Positions 24,138 to 37,805 of a stretch of 64,000 nucleotides of DNA are shown piece after piece. Made by a program: the position numbers and the translations under genes. The first letter of the stretch is position 1. Every line of letters begins with the position of its first letter. A model generated the notes under the pieces. That model ran no database searches. It was not told the DNA's origin and was given only the letters and a program-made list of their open reading frames with translations. Origin of the DNA: Alitta virens (lineage: Eukaryota > Annelida > Polychaeta > Phyllodocida > Nereididae); the NCBI GenBank assembly GCA_932294295.1, contig OW028584.1, forward strand, positions 10,176,407-10,240,406, given 5' to 3'.

Positions 24138-26300
24138 GTGCGCCAGTCATTTGTAGCCAAGAACAACCCGGGCGTGCTCGACCAAAATCAGCAGTTGCTG
24201 GTCTGGTTCCCCAATGATGGCGCCTGCTACGTTTACGTCATCGTGCGTCTGGAATTCACAGCCACCCTTAATGACGACAGCGACGTCTTTCACTGCTACC
24301 AAGACATCGACACCACGGCCAAGCGAAATGTCACCTTAATCCGGGTAACAAAGGCGAGACTGTTGTTTCAGACAAGTGCCACTCACTCAACCCCACAGCC
24401 AAGTCCAGTCGACTGGACCTTCATGGATCCAGACGCGGCACCCGGATGTGTCTGAGAAGTGTCTCCTGCCTCAAGTAACTTCTGAGAAGCATGTCTGGTT
24501 CCCCAATGATGGCGCCTGCTACGTCTACGTCATCGTGCGTCTGGAATTCACAGCCACCCTTAATGACGACAGCGACGTCTTTCACTGCTACCAAGACATC
24601 GACACCACGGCCAAGCGAAATGTCACCTTAATCCGGGTAACAAAGGCGAGACTGTTGTTTCAGACAAGTGCCACTCACTCAACCCCACAGCCAAGTCCAG
24701 TCGACTGGACCTTCATGGATCCAGACGCGGCACCCGGATGTGTCTGAGAAGTGTCTCCTGCCTCAAGTAACTTCTGACAAGCTTGTACAAGCCTGTAACT
24801 CTAGCCCGATCTAGTTCTGTGATATATAGTTCTAATGTAGAGTGCAAGTCAATACGGATGCAAGGTCAACCTATGCAGGATCCTCTTGGACCCCTTGGGG
24901 TCTAAGGTGTGCGCCAGTCATTCGTAACCAAGAACAACCCGGGCGAGCTCGACCAAAATCAGCAGTTGCTGGTCTGGTTCCCCAATTATGGCGCCTGCTA
25001 CGTCTACGTCATCGTGCGTCTGGAATTCACAGCCACCCTAAATGATGACAGCGACGTCTTTCACTGCTACCAAGACATCGACACCACGGCCAAGCGAAAT
25101 ATCACCTGAATCCGGGTAACAAAGGCGAGACTGTTGTTTCAGACAACCCCACAGCCAAGTCCAGTCGACTGGACCTTCATGGATCCAGACGCGGCACCCG
25201 GATGTGTCTGAGAAGTGTCACCTGCCTCAAGTAACTTCTGACAAGCTTGTACAAGCCTGTAACTCTAGCCCGATCTAGTTCTGTGATATATAGTTCTAAT
25301 GTAGAGTGCAAGTCAATACGGATGCAAGGTCAACCTATGCAGGATCCTCTGGGACCCCTTGGGGTCTAAGGTGTGCGCCAGTCATTCGTAACCAAGAACA
25401 ACCCGGGCGAGCTCGACCAAAATCAGCAGTTGCTGGTCTGGTTCCCCAATTATGGCGCCTGCTACGTGTACGTCATCGTGCGTCTGGAATTCACAGCCAC
25501 CCTAAATGATGACAGCGACGTCTTTCACTGCTACCAAGACATCGACACCACGGCCAAGCGAAATATCACCTGAATCCGGGTAACAAAGGCGAGACGGTTG
25601 TTTCAGACAACCCCACAGCCAAGTCCAGTCGACTGGACCTTCATGGATCCAGACGCGGCACCCGGATGTGTCTGAGAAGTGTCACCTGCCTCAAGTAACT
25701 TCTGACAAGCTTGTACAAGCCTGTAACTCTAGCCCGATCTAGTTCTGTGATATATAGTTCTAATGTAGAGTGCAAGTCAATACGGATGCAAGGTCAACCT
25801 ATGCAGGATCCTCTGGGACCCCTTGGGGTCTAAGGTGTGCGCCAGTCATTCGTAACCAAGAACAACCCGGGCGAGCTCGACCAAAATCAGCAGTTGCTTG
25901 TCTGGTTCCCCAATTATGGCGCCTGCTACGTCTACGTCATCGTGCGTCTGGAATTCACAGCCACCCTAAATGATGACAGCGACGTCTTTCACTGCTACCA
26001 AGACATCGACACCACGGCCAAGCGAAATACCACCTGAATCCGGGTAACAAAGGCGAGACGGTTGTTTCAGACAACCCCACAGCCAAGTCCAGTTGACTGG
26101 ACCTTCATGGATCCAGACGAGGCACCCGGATCTGTCTGAGAAGTGTCACCTGCCTCAAGTAACTTCTGACAAGCTTGTACAAGCCTGTAACTCTAGCCCG
26201 ATCCAGTTCTGTGATATATAATTCTAATATAGAGTGCAAGTCAATACGGATGCAAGGTCAACCTATACAGGATCCTCTGGGACCCCTTGGGGTCTAAGGT
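24138..26300 (+). repeat. L-headed segment L-292-A-A-A (2,163 bp)
   Basis: Units: 24138 (B-L, 479), 292-bp unit at 24493, 24909, 25373, 25837 (A, 464 each). Unit 24909 has an S tail but the L-type 'gcgagactgttg', so the switch between tail types was short. Unit 25837 ends in 'aatacc' and leads into the 'tataattctaatatag' linker form that dominates further right. Confidence 0.96.
24493..24784 (+). repeat. 292-bp deleted unit
   Basis: Standard junction; follows L unit 24138. Confidence 0.95.
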
Positions 26301-29300
26301 GTGCGCCAGTCATTTGTAGCCAAGAACAACCCGGGCGTGCTCGACCAAAATCAGCAGTTGCTGGTCTGGTTCCCCAATTATGGCGCCTGCTACGTCTACG
26401 TCATCGTGCGTCTGGAATTCACAGCCACCCTTAATGACGACAGCGACGTCTTTCACTGCTACCAAGACATCGACACCACGGCCAAGCGAAATGTCACCTT
26501 AATCCGGGTAACAAAGGCGAGACTGTTGTTTCAGACAAGTGCCACTCACTCAACCCCACAGCCAAGTCCAGTCGACTGGACCTTCATGGATCCAGACGCG
26601 GCACCCGGATGTGTCTGAGAAGTGTCTCCTGCCTCAAGTAACTTCTGACAAGCTTGTACAAGCCTGTAACTCTAGCCCGATCTAGTTCTGTGATATATAG
26701 TTCTAATGTAGAGTGCAAGTCAATACGGATGCAAGGTCAACCTATGCAGGATCCTCTGGGACCCCTTGGGGTCTAAGGTGTGCGCCAGTCATTCATAACC
26801 AAGAACAACCCGGGCGAGCTCGACCAAAATCAGCAGTTGCTGGTCTGGTTCCCCCATTATGGCGCCTGCTACGTCTACGTCATCGTGCGTCTGGAATTCA
26901 CAGCCACCCTAAATGATGACAGCGACGTCTTTCACTGCTTCCAAGACATCGACACCATGGCCAAGCGAAATATCACCTGAATCCGGGTAACAAAGGTGAG
27001 ACGGTTGTTTCAGACAACCCCACAGCCAAGTCCAGTCGACTGGACCTTCATGGATCCAGACGCGGCACCCGGATGTGTCTGAGAAGTGTCACCTGCCTCA
27101 AGTAACTTCTGACAAGCTTGTACAAGCCTGTAACTCTAGCCCGATCTAGTTCTGTGATATATAGTTCTAATGTAGAGTGCAAGTCAATACGGATGCAAGG
27201 TCAACCTATGCAGGATCCTCTGGGACCCCTTGGGGTCTAAGGTGTGCGCCAGTCATTCGTAACAAAGAACAACCCGGGCGAGCTCGACCAAAATCAGCAG
27301 TTGCTGGTCTGGTTCCCCAATTATGGCGCCTGCTACGTCTACGTCATCGTGCGTCTGGAATTCACAGCCACCCTAAATGATGACAGCGACGTCTTTCACT
27401 GCTACCAAGACATCGACACCACGGCCAAGCGAAATATCACCTGAATCCGGGTAACAAAGGCGAGACGGTTGTTTCAGACAACCCCACAGCCAAGTCCAGT
27501 CGACTGGACCTTCATGGATCCAGACGTGGCACCCGGATGTGTCTGAGAAGTGTCACCTGCCTCAAGTAACTTCTGACAAGCTTGTACAAGCCTGTAACTC
27601 TAGCCCGATCTAGTTCTGTGATATATAGTTCTAATGTAGAGTGCAAGTCAATACGGATGCAAGGTCAACCTATGCAGGATCCTCTGGGACCCCTTGGGGT
27701 CTAAGGTGTGCGCCAGTCATTCGTAACCAAGAACAACCCGGGCGAGCTCAACCAAAATCAACAGTTGCTGGTCTGGTTCCCCAATTATGGCGCCTGCTAC
27801 GTCTACGTCATCGTGCGTCTGGAATTCACAGCCACCCTAAATGATGACAGCGACGTCTTTCACTGCTACCAAGACATCGACACCACGGCCAAGCGAAATA
27901 TCACCTGAATCCGGGTAACAAAGGCGAGACGGTTGTTTCAGACAACCCCACAGCCAAGTCCAGTCGACTGGACCTTCATGGATCCAGACGCGGCACCCGG
28001 ATGTGTCTGAGAAGTAACACCTGCCTCAAGTAACTTCTGACAAGCTTGTACAAGCCTGGAACTCTAGCCCGATGCAGTTCTGTGATATATAGCAAAGCTT
28101 ATATAGAGTGCAATTCAATACGGATGCAAGGTCAACCTATACAGGCTCCTACGGGACCCCCTTGGGGTCTAAGGTGTGCGCCAGTCATTTGTAGCCAAGA
28201 ACAACCCAGGCGTGCTCCACCAATATCAGCAGTTGCTGGTCTGGTTCCCCAATGATAGCGCCCACTACGTCATCGTGCGTCTGGAATTCACAGCCACCCT
28301 GAATGACGACAGAGACGTCTTTCACTACTTCCAAGACATCGACACCATGGCCAAGCGAAATATCACCTGAATCTGGGTAACAAAGGCGAGACGGTTGTTT
28401 CAGACAACCCCACAGCCAAGTCCAGTCGACTGGACCTTCATGGATCCAGACGCGGCACCCGGATGTGTCTGAGAAGTAACACCTGCCTCAAGTAACTTCT
28501 GACAAGCTTGTACAAGCCTGTAACTCTAGCCCGATCTAGTTCTGTGATATATAGTTCTAATGTAGAGTGCAAGTCAATACGGATGCAAGGTCAACCTATG
28601 CAGGATCCTCTGGGACCCCTTGGGGTCTAAGGTGTGCGCCAGTCATTCGTAACCAAGAACAACCCGGGCGAGCTCGACCAAAATCAGCAGTTGCTGGTCT
28701 GGTTCCCCAATTATGGCGCCTGCTACGTCTACGTCATCGTGCGTCTGGAATTCACAGCCACCCTAAATGATGACAGCGACGTCTTTCACTGCTACCAAGA
28801 CATCGACACCACGGCCAAGCGAAATATCACCTGAATCCGGGTAACAAAGGCGAGACGGTTGTTTCAGACAACCCCACAGCCAAGTCCAGTCGACTGGACC
28901 TTCATGGATCCAGACGCGGCACCCGGATGTGTCTGAGAAGTGTCACCTGCCTCAAGTAACTTCTGACAAGCTTGTACAAGCCTGTAACTCTAGCCCGATC
29001 CAGTTCTGTGATATATAGTTCTAATATAGAGTGCAAGTCAATACGGATGCAAGGTCAACCTATACAGGATCCTCTGGGACCCCTTGGGGTCTAAGGTGTG
29101 CGCCAGTCATTCGTAACCAAGAACAACCCGGGCGAGCTCGACCAAAATCAGCAGTTGCTGGTCTGGTTCTAATATAGAGTGCAATGATGGCGCCTGCTAC
29201 GTTTACGTCATCGTGCGTCTGGAATTCACAGCCACCCTAAATGATGACAGCGACGTCTTTCACTGCTACCAAGACATCGACACCACGGCCAAGCGAAATA

Positions 29301-29571
29301 TCACCTGAATCCGGGTAACAAAGGCGAGACGGTTGTTTCAGACAACCCCACAGCCAAGTCCAGTCGACTGGACCTTCATGGATCCAGACGCGGCACCCGG
29401 ATGTGTCTGAGAAGTGTCACCTGCCTCAAGTAACTTCTGACAAGCTTGTACAAGCCTGTAACTCTAGCCCGATCCAGTTCTGTGATATATAGTTCTAATA
29501 TAGAGTGCAAGTCAATACGGATGCAAGGTCAACCTATACAGGATCCTCTGGGACCCCTTGGGGTCTAAGGT
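26301..29571 (+). repeat. L-headed segment containing the linker-insertion unit
   Basis: Units: 26301 (B front with 'aattatgg', L tail, 479), 26780 (D), 27244 (A), 27708 (A, 468), 28176 (C, 458), 28634 (A), 29098 (474 bp, rearranged). Unit 27244 has a CpG-to-TpG change at 27527; unit 26780 has one at 26997. Confidence 0.96.
29170..29181 (+). other. Linker sequence copied into a body (+10 bp)
   Basis: In unit 29098 the expected 'ggttccccaatgatgg' reads 'ggttc', then 12 new bases, then 'caatgatgg'. The stretch gttctaatatagagtgcaa (19 bases) matches the normal linker word for word, so linker sequence was pasted between 'gttc' on the left and 'caa' on the right, both present in donor and target. 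Around it the unit changes from A (front) to B ('gatgg', 'tacgttt') and back to A ('ctaaatgatgac'), consistent with template switching during repair or replication. Later copies do not carry it. Confidence 0.92.
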
Positions 29572-32198
29572 GTGCGCCAGTCATTTGTAGCCAAGAACAA
29601 CCCGGGCGTGCTCGACCAAAATCAGCAGTTGCTGGTCTGGTTCCCCAATGATGGCGCCTGCTACGTTTACGTCATCGTGCGTCTGGAATTCACAGCCACC
29701 CTTAATGACGACAGCGACGTCTTTCACTGCTACCAAGACATCGACACCACGGCCAAGCGAAATGTCACCTTAATCCGGGTAACAAAGGCGAGACTGTTGT
29801 TTCAGACAAGTGCCACTCACTCAACCCCACAGCCAAGTCCAGTCGACTGGACCTTCATGGATCCAGACGCGGCACCCGGATGTGTCTGAGAAGTGTCTCC
29901 TGCCTCAAGTAACTTCTGAGAAGCATGTCTGGTTCCCCAATGATGGCGCCTGCTACGTCTACGTCATCGTGCGTCTGGAATTCACAGCCACCCTTAATGA
30001 CGACAGCGACGTCTTTCACTGCTACCAAGACATCGACACCACGGCCAAGCGAAATGTCACCTTAATCCGGGTAACAAAGGCGAGACTGTTGTTTCAGACA
30101 AGTGCCACTCACTCAACCCCACAGCCAAGTCCAGTCGACTGGACCTTCATGGATCCAGACGCGGCACCCGGATGTGTCTGAGAAGTGTCTCCTGCCTCAA
30201 GTAACTTCTGACAAGCTTGTACAAGCCTGTAACTCTAGCCCGATCTAGTTCTCTGATATATAGTTCTAATGTAGAGTGCAAGTCAATACGGATGCAAGGT
30301 CAACCTATGCAGGATCCTCTGGGACCCCTTGGGGTCTAAGGTGTGCGCCAGTCATTCATAATCAAAAACAACCCGGGCGAGCTCGACCAAAATCAGCAGT
30401 TGCTGGTCTGGTTCCCCAATTATGGCGCCTGCTACGTCTACGTCATCGTGCGTCTGGAATTCACAGCCACCCTAAATGATGACAGCGACGTCTTTCACTG
30501 CTACCAAGACATCGACACCACGGCCAAGCGAAATACCACCTGAATCCGGGTAACAAAGGCGAGACGGTTGTTTCAGACAACCCCACAGCCAAGTCCAGTT
30601 GACTGAACCTTCATGGATCCAGACGCGGCACCCGGATGTGTCTGAGAAGTGTCACCTGCCTCAAGTAACTTCTGACAAGCTTGTACAAGCCTGTAACTCT
30701 AGCCCGATCCAGTTCTGTGATATATAATTCTAATATAGAGTGCAAGTCAATACGGATGCAAGGTCAACCTATGCAGGATCCTCTGGGACCCCTTGGGGTC
30801 TAAGGTGTGCGCCAGTCATTCGTAACCAAGAACAACCCGGGCGAGCTCGACCAAAATCAGCAGTTGCTGGTCTGGTTCCCCAATTATGGTGCCTGCTACG
30901 TCTACGTCATCGTGCGTCTGGAATTCACAGCCACCCTAAATGATGACAGCGACGTCTTTCACTGCTACCAAGACATCGACACCACGGCCAAGCGAAATAT
31001 CACCTGAATCCGGGTAACAAAGGCGAGACGGTTGTTTCAGACAACTCCACAGCCAAGTCCAGTCGACTGGACCTTCATGGATCCAGACGCGGCACCCGGA
31101 TGTGTCTGAGAAGTGTCACCTGCCTCAAGTAACTTCTGACAAGCTTGTACAAGCCTGTAACTCTAGCCCGATCTAGTTCTGTGATATATAGTTCTAATGT
31201 AGAGTGCAAGTCAATACGGATGCAAGGTCAACCTATGCAGGATCCTCTGGGACCCCTTGGGGTCTAAGGTGTGCGCCAGTCATTCGTAACCAAGAACAAC
31301 CCGGGCGAGCTCGACCAAAATCAGCAGTTGCTGGTCTGGTTCCCCATTTATGGCGCCTGCTACGTCTACGTCATCGTGCGTCTGGAATTCACAGCCACCC
31401 TAAATGATGACAGCGACGTCTTTCACTGCTACCAAGACATCGACACCACGGCCAAGCGAAATACCACCTGAATCCGGGTAACAAAGGCGAGACGGTTGTT
31501 TCAGACAACCCCACAGCCAAGTCCAGTCGACTGGACCTTCATGGATCCAGACGCTGCACCCGGATGTGTCTGAGAAGTGTCACCTGCCTCAAGTAACTTC
31601 TGACAAGCTTGTACAAGCCTGTAACTCTAGCCCGATCTAGTTCTGTGATATATAGTTCTAATGTAGAGTGCAAGTCAATACGGATGCAAGGTCAACCTAT
31701 GCAGGATCCTCTGGGACCCCTTGGGGTCTAAGGTGTGCGCCAGTCATTCGTAACCAAGAACAACCCGGGCAAGCTCGACCAAAATCAGCAGTTGCTGGTC
31801 TGGTTCCCCAATTATGGCGCCTGCTACGTCTACGTCATCGTGCGTCTGGAATTCACAGCCACCCTAAATGATGACAGCGACGTCTTTCACTGCTACCAAG
31901 ACATCGACACCACGGCCAAGCGAAATACCACCTGAATCCGGGTAACAAAGGCGAGACGGTTGTTTCAGACAACCCCACAGCCAAGTCCAGTTGACTGGAC
32001 CTTCATGGATCCAGACGCGGCACCCGGATGTGTCTGAGAAGTGTCACCTGCCTCAAGTAACTTCTGACAAGCTTGTACAAGCCTGTAACTCTAGCCCGAT
32101 CCAGTTCTGTGATATATAATTCTAATATAGAGTGCAAGTCAATACGGATGCAAGGTCAACCTATACAGGATCCTCTGGGACCCCTTGGGGTCTAAGGT
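29572..32198 (+). repeat. L-headed segment L-292-D-A-A-A (2,627 bp)
   Basis: Units: 29572 (B-L, 479), 292-bp unit at 29927, 30343 (D with extra changes 'ataatcaaaaac'), 30807, 31271, 31735 (A, 464 each). Unit 31735 has a CpG loss at 31771. Confidence 0.96.
29927..30218 (+). repeat. 292-bp deleted unit
   Basis: Standard junction; leads into D unit 30343. Confidence 0.95.
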
Positions 32199-33141
32199 GT
32201 GCGCCAGTCATTTGTAGCCAAGAACAACCCGGGCGTGCTCGACCAAAATCAGCAGTTGCTGGTCTGGTTCCCCAATTATGGCGCCTGCTACGTCTACGTC
32301 ATCGTGCGTCTGGAATTCACAGCCACCCTTAATGACGACAGCGACGTCTTTCACTGCTACCAAGACATCGACACCACGGCCAAGCGAAATGTCACCTTAA
32401 TCCGGGTAACAAAGGCGAGACTGTTGTTTCAGACAAGTGCCACTCAATCAACCCCACAGCCAAGTCCAGTCGACTGGACCTTCATGGATCCAGACGCGGC
32501 ACCCGGATGTGTCTGAGAAGTGTCACCTGCCTCAAGTAACTTCTGACAAGCTTGTACAAGCCTGTAACTCTAGCCCGATCTAGTTTTGTGATATATAGTT
32601 CTAATGTAGAGTGCAAGTCAATACGGATGCAAGGTCAACCTATGCAGGATCCTCTGGGACCCCTTGGGGTCTAAGGTGTGCGCCAGTCATTCATAACCAA
32701 GAACAACCCGGGCGAGCTCGACCAAAATCAGCAGTTGCTGGTCTGGTTCCCCAATTATGGCGCCTGCTACGTCTACGTCATCGTGCGTCTGGAATTCACA
32801 GCCACCCTAAATGATGACAGCGACGTCTTTCACTGCTAGCAAGACATCGACACCACGGCCAAGCGAAATACCACCTGAATCTGGGTAACAAAGGCGAGAC
32901 GGTTGTTTCAGACAACCCCACAGCCAAGTCCAGTTGACTGGACCTTCATGGATCCAGACGCGGCACCCGGATGTGTCTGAGAAGTGTCACCTGCCTCAAG
33001 TAACTTCTGACAAGCTTGTACAAGCCTGTAACTCTAGCCCGATCCAGTTCTGTGATATATAATTCTAATATAGAGTGCAAGTCAATACGGATGCAAGGTC
33101 AACCTATACAGGATCCTCTGGGACCCCTTGGGGTCTAAGGT
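32199..33141 (+). repeat. L-D dimer, first copy (943 bp)
   Basis: Units: 32199 (B front, 'aattatgg', L tail, 479) and 32678 (D, 464). The D unit has TAG at 32837-32839 and its linker has 'tagttttgtg'. Both private marks recur exactly 943 bp downstream, so the two dimers are a recent tandem duplication. Confidence 0.95.
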
Positions 33142-34548
33142 GTGCGCCAGTCATTTGTAGCCAAGAACAATCCGGGCGTGCTCGACCAAAATCAGCAGTT
33201 GCTGGTCTGGTTCCCCAATTATGGCGCCTGCTACGTCTACGTCATCGTGCGTCTGGAATTCACAGCCACCCTTAATGACGACAGCGACGTCTTTCACTGC
33301 TACCAAGACATCGACACCACGGCCAAGCGAAATGTCACCTTAATCCGGGTAACAAAGGCGAGACTGTTGTTTCAGACAAGTGCCACTCACTCAACCCCAC
33401 AGCCAAGTCCAGTCGACTGGACCTTCATGGATCCAGACGCGGCACCCGGATGTGTCTGAGAAGTGTCACCTGCCTCAAGTAACTTCTGACAAGCTTGTAC
33501 AAGCCTGTAACTCTAGCCCGATCTAGTTTTGTGATATATAGTTCTAATGTAGAGTGCAAGTCAATACGGATGCAAGGTCAACCTATGCAGGATCCTCTGG
33601 GACCCCTTGGGGTCTAAGGTGTGCGCCAGTCATTCATAACCAAGAACAACCCGGGCGAGCTCGACCAAAATCAGCAGTTGCTGGTCTGGTTCCCCAATTA
33701 TGGCGCCTGCTACGTCTACGTCATCGTGCGTCTGGAATTCACAGCCACCCTAAATGATGACAGCGACGTCTTTCACTGCTAGCAAGACATCGACACCACG
33801 GCCAAGCGAAATACAACCTGAATCCGGGTAACAAAGGCGAGACGGTTGTTTCAGACAACCCCACAGCCAAGTCCAGTTGACTGGACCTTCATGGATCCAG
33901 ACGCGGCACCCGGATGTGTCTAAGAAGTGTCACCTGCCTCAAGTAACTTCTGACAAGCTTGTACAAGCCTGTAACTCTAGCCCGATCCAGTTCTGTGATA
34001 TATAATTCTAATATAGAGTGCAATTCATTACGGATGCAAGGTCAACCTATACAGGATCCTCTGGGACCCCTTGGGGTCTAAGGTGTGCGCCAGTCATTTG
34101 TAGCCAAGAACAACCCGGGCGTGCTCGACCAAAATCAGCAGTTGCTGGTCTGGTTCCCCAATGATGGCGCCTGCTACGTCTACGTCATTGTGCGTCTGGA
34201 ATTCACAGCCACCCTTAATGACGACAGCGACGTCTTTCACTGCTACCAAGACATCGACACCATGGCCAAGCGAAATATCACCTGAATCTGGGTAACAAAG
34301 GCGAGACGGTTGTTTCAGACAACCCCACAGCCAAGTCCAGTCGACTGGACCTTCATGGATCCAGACGCGGCACCCGGATGTGTCTGAGAAGTAACACCTG
34401 CCTCAAGTAACTTCTGACAAGCTTGTACAAGCCTGTAACTCTAGCCCGATCTAGTTCTGTGATATATAGTTCTAATGTAGAGTGCAAGTCAATACGGATG
34501 CAAGGTCAACCTATGCAGGATCCTCTGGGACCCCTTGGGGTTTAAGGT
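33142..34548 (+). repeat. L-D dimer, second copy, plus one B unit (1,407 bp)
   Basis: Units: 33142 (L, 479), 33621 (D with TAG at 33780-33782), 34085 (B, S tail, 464). 'aacaatccgggcg' near 33166 is a private variant seen again near 36255, linking unit 33142 to unit 36233. Confidence 0.95.
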
Positions 34549-36696
34549 GTGCGCCAGTCATTTGTAGCCAAGAACAACCCGGGCGTGCTCGACCAAAATC
34601 AGCAGTTGCTGGTCTGGTTCCCCAATGATGGCGCCTGCTACGTTTACGTCATCGTGCGTCTGGAATTCACAGCCACCCTTAATGACGACAGCGACGTCTT
34701 TCACTGCTACCAAGACATCGACACCACGGCCAAGCGAAATGTCACCTTAATCCGGGTAACAAAGGCGAGACTGTTGTTTCAGACAAGTGCCACTCACTCA
34801 ACCCCACAGCCAAGTCCAGTCGACTGGACCTTCATGGATCCAGACGCGGCACCCGGATGTGTCTGAGAAGTGTCTCCTGCCTCAAGTAACTTCTGAGAAG
34901 CATGTCTGGTTCCCCAATGATGGCGCCTGCTACGTCTACGTCATCGTGCGTCTGGAATTCACAGCCACCCTTAATGACGACAGCGACGTCTTTCACTGCT
35001 ACCAAGACATCGACACCACGGCCAAGCGAAATACCACCTGAATCCGGGTAACAAAGGCGAGACGGTTGTTTCAGACAACCCCACAGCCAAGTCCAGTTGA
35101 CTGGACCTTCATGGATCCAGATGCGGCACCCGGATGTGTCTGAGAAGTAACACCTGCCTCAAGTAACTTCTGACAAGCTTGTACAAGCCTGTAACTCTAG
35201 CCTGATCTAGTTCTGTGATATATAGTTCTAATGTAGAGTGCAAGTCAATACGGATGCAAGGTCAACCTATGCAGGATCCTCTGGGACCCCTTGGGGTCTA
35301 AGGTGTGCGCCAGTCATTCGTAACCAAGAACAACCCGGGCGAGCTCGACCAAAATCAGCAGTTGCTGGTCTGGTTCCCCAATTATGGCGCCTGCTACGTC
35401 TACGTCATCGTGCGTCTGGAATTCACAGCCACCCTAAATGATGACAGCGACGTCTTTCACTGCTACCAAGACATCGACACCACGGCCAAGCGAAATATCA
35501 CCTGAATCCGGGTAACAAAGGCGAGACGGTTGTTTCAGACAACCCCACAGCCAAGTCCAGTCGACTGGACCTTCATGGATCCAGACGCGGCACCCGGATG
35601 TGTCTGAGAAGTGTCACCTGCCTCAAGTAACTTCTGACAAGCTTGTACAAGCCTGTAACTCTAGCCCGATCTAGTTCTGTGATATATAGTTCTAATGTAG
35701 AGTGCAAGTCAATACGGATGCAAGGTCAACCTATGCAGGATCCTCTGGGACCCCTTGGGGTCTAAGGTGTGCGCCAGTCATTCGTAACCAAGAACAACCC
35801 GGGCGAGCTCGACCAAAATCAGCAGTTGCTGGTCTGGTTCCCCAATTATGGCGCCTGCTACGTCTACGTCATCGTGCGTCTGGAATTCACAGCCACCCTA
35901 AATGATGACAGCGACGTCTTTCACTGCTACCAAGACATCGACACCACGGCCAAGCGAAATATCACCTGAATCCGGGTAACAAAGGCGAGACGGTTGTTTC
36001 AGACAACCCCACAGCCAAGTCCAGTCGACTGGACCTTCATGGATCCAGACACGGCACCCGGATGTGTCTGAGAAGTGTCACCTGCCTCAAGTAACTTCTG
36101 ACAAGCTTGTACAAGCCTGTAACTCTAGCCCGATCCAGTTCTGTGATATATAATTCTAATATAGAGTGCAAGTCAATACGGATGCAAGGTCAACCTATAC
36201 AGGATCCTCTGGGACCCCTTGGGGTCTAAGGTGTGCGCCAGTCATTTGTAGCCAAGAACAATCCGGGCGTGCTCGACCAAAATCAGCAGTTGCTGGTCTG
36301 GTTCCCCAATTATGGCGCCTGCTACGTCTACGTCATCGTGCGTCTGGAATTCACAGCCACCCTTAATGACGACAGCGACGTCTTTCACTGCTACCAAGAC
36401 ATCGACACCATGGCCAAGCGAAATATCACCTGAATCTGGGTAACAAAGGCGAGACGGTTGTTTCAGACAACCCCACAGCCAAGTCCAGTCGACTGGACCT
36501 TCATGGATCCAGACGCGGCACCCGGATGTGTCTGAGAAGTAACACCTGCCTCAAGTAACTTCTGACAAGCTTGTACAAGCCTGTAACTCTAGCCCGATCT
36601 AGTTCTGTGATATATAGTTCTAATGTAGAGTGCAAGTCAATACGGATGCAAGGTCAACCTATGCAGGATCCTCTGGGACCCCTTGGGGTCTAAGGT
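34549..36696 (+). repeat. L-headed segment with a 277-bp deleted unit (2,148 bp)
   Basis: Units: 34549 (B-L, 479), 277-bp unit at 34904, 35305 (A), 35769 (A), 36233 (B front, 'aattatgg', S tail). CpG losses are visible at 35122, 35203 and 34189 (the last just upstream). Confidence 0.95.
34904..35180 (+). repeat. 277-bp deleted unit with S tail
   Basis: It has the same left junction as the 292-bp units but its tail is S type ('aataccacctga', no 15-bp segment). It is the only deleted unit with an S tail, so exchange must have occurred inside the short body after the 187-bp deletion arose. Confidence 0.93.
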
Positions 36697-37051
36697 GTGC
36701 GCCAGTCATTTGTAGCCAAGAACATCCCGGGCGTGCTCGACCAAAATCAGCAGTTGCTGGTCTGGTTCCCCAATGATGGCGCCTGCTACGTTTACGTCAT
36801 CGTGCGTCTGGAATTCACAGCCACCCTTAATGACGACAGCGACGTCTTTCACTGCTACCAAGACATCGACACCACGGCCAAGCGAAATGTCACCTTAATC
36901 CGGGTAACAAAGGCGAGACTGTTGTTTCAGACAAGTGCCACTCACTCAACCCCACAGCCAAGTCCAGTCGACTGGACCTTCATGGATCCAGACGCGGCAC
37001 CCGGATGTGTCTGAGAAGTGTCTCCTGCCTCAAGTAACTTCTGAGAAGCAT

Positions 37052-37343
37052 GTCTGGTTCCCCAATGATGGCGCCTGCTACGTCTACGTCATCGTGCGTC
37101 TGGAATTCACAGCCACCCTTAATGACGACAGCGACGTCTTTCACTGCTACCAAGACATCGACACCACGGCCAAGCGAAATGTCACCTTAATCCGGGTAAC
37201 AAAGGCGAGACTGTTGTTTCAGACAAGTGCCACTCACTCAACCCCACAGCCAAGTCCAGTCGACTGGACCTTCATGGATCCAGACGCGGCACCCGGATGT
37301 GTCTGAGAAGTGTCTCCTGCCTCAAGTAACTTCTGACAAGCTT
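37052..37343 (+). repeat. 292-bp deleted unit
   Basis: Standard junction; followed by the linker with the perfect 20-bp palindrome and C unit 37472. Confidence 0.95.
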
Positions 37344-37805
37344 GTACAAGCTTGTAACTCTAGCCCGATGCAGTTCTGTGATATATAGCAAAGCTTATAT
37401 AGAGTGCAATTCAATACGGATGCAAGGTCAACCTATACAGGCTCCTACGGGACCCCCTTGGGGTCTAAGGTGTGCGCCAGTCATTTGTAGCCAAGAACAA
37501 CCCAGGCGTGCTCCACCAATATCAGCAGTTGCTGGTCTGGTTCCCCAATGATAGCGCCCACTACGTCATCGTGCGTCTGGAATTCACAGCCACCCTGAAT
37601 GACGACAGAGACGTCTTTCACTACTTCCAAGACATCGACACCATGGCCAAGCGAAATATCACCTGAATCTGGGTAACAAAGGCGAGACGGTTGTTTCAGA
37701 CAACCCCACAGCCAAGTCCAGTCGACTGGACCTTCATGGATCCAGACGCGGCACCCGGATGTGTCTGAGAAGTGTCTCCTGCCTCAAGTAACTTCTGAGA
37801 AGCAT

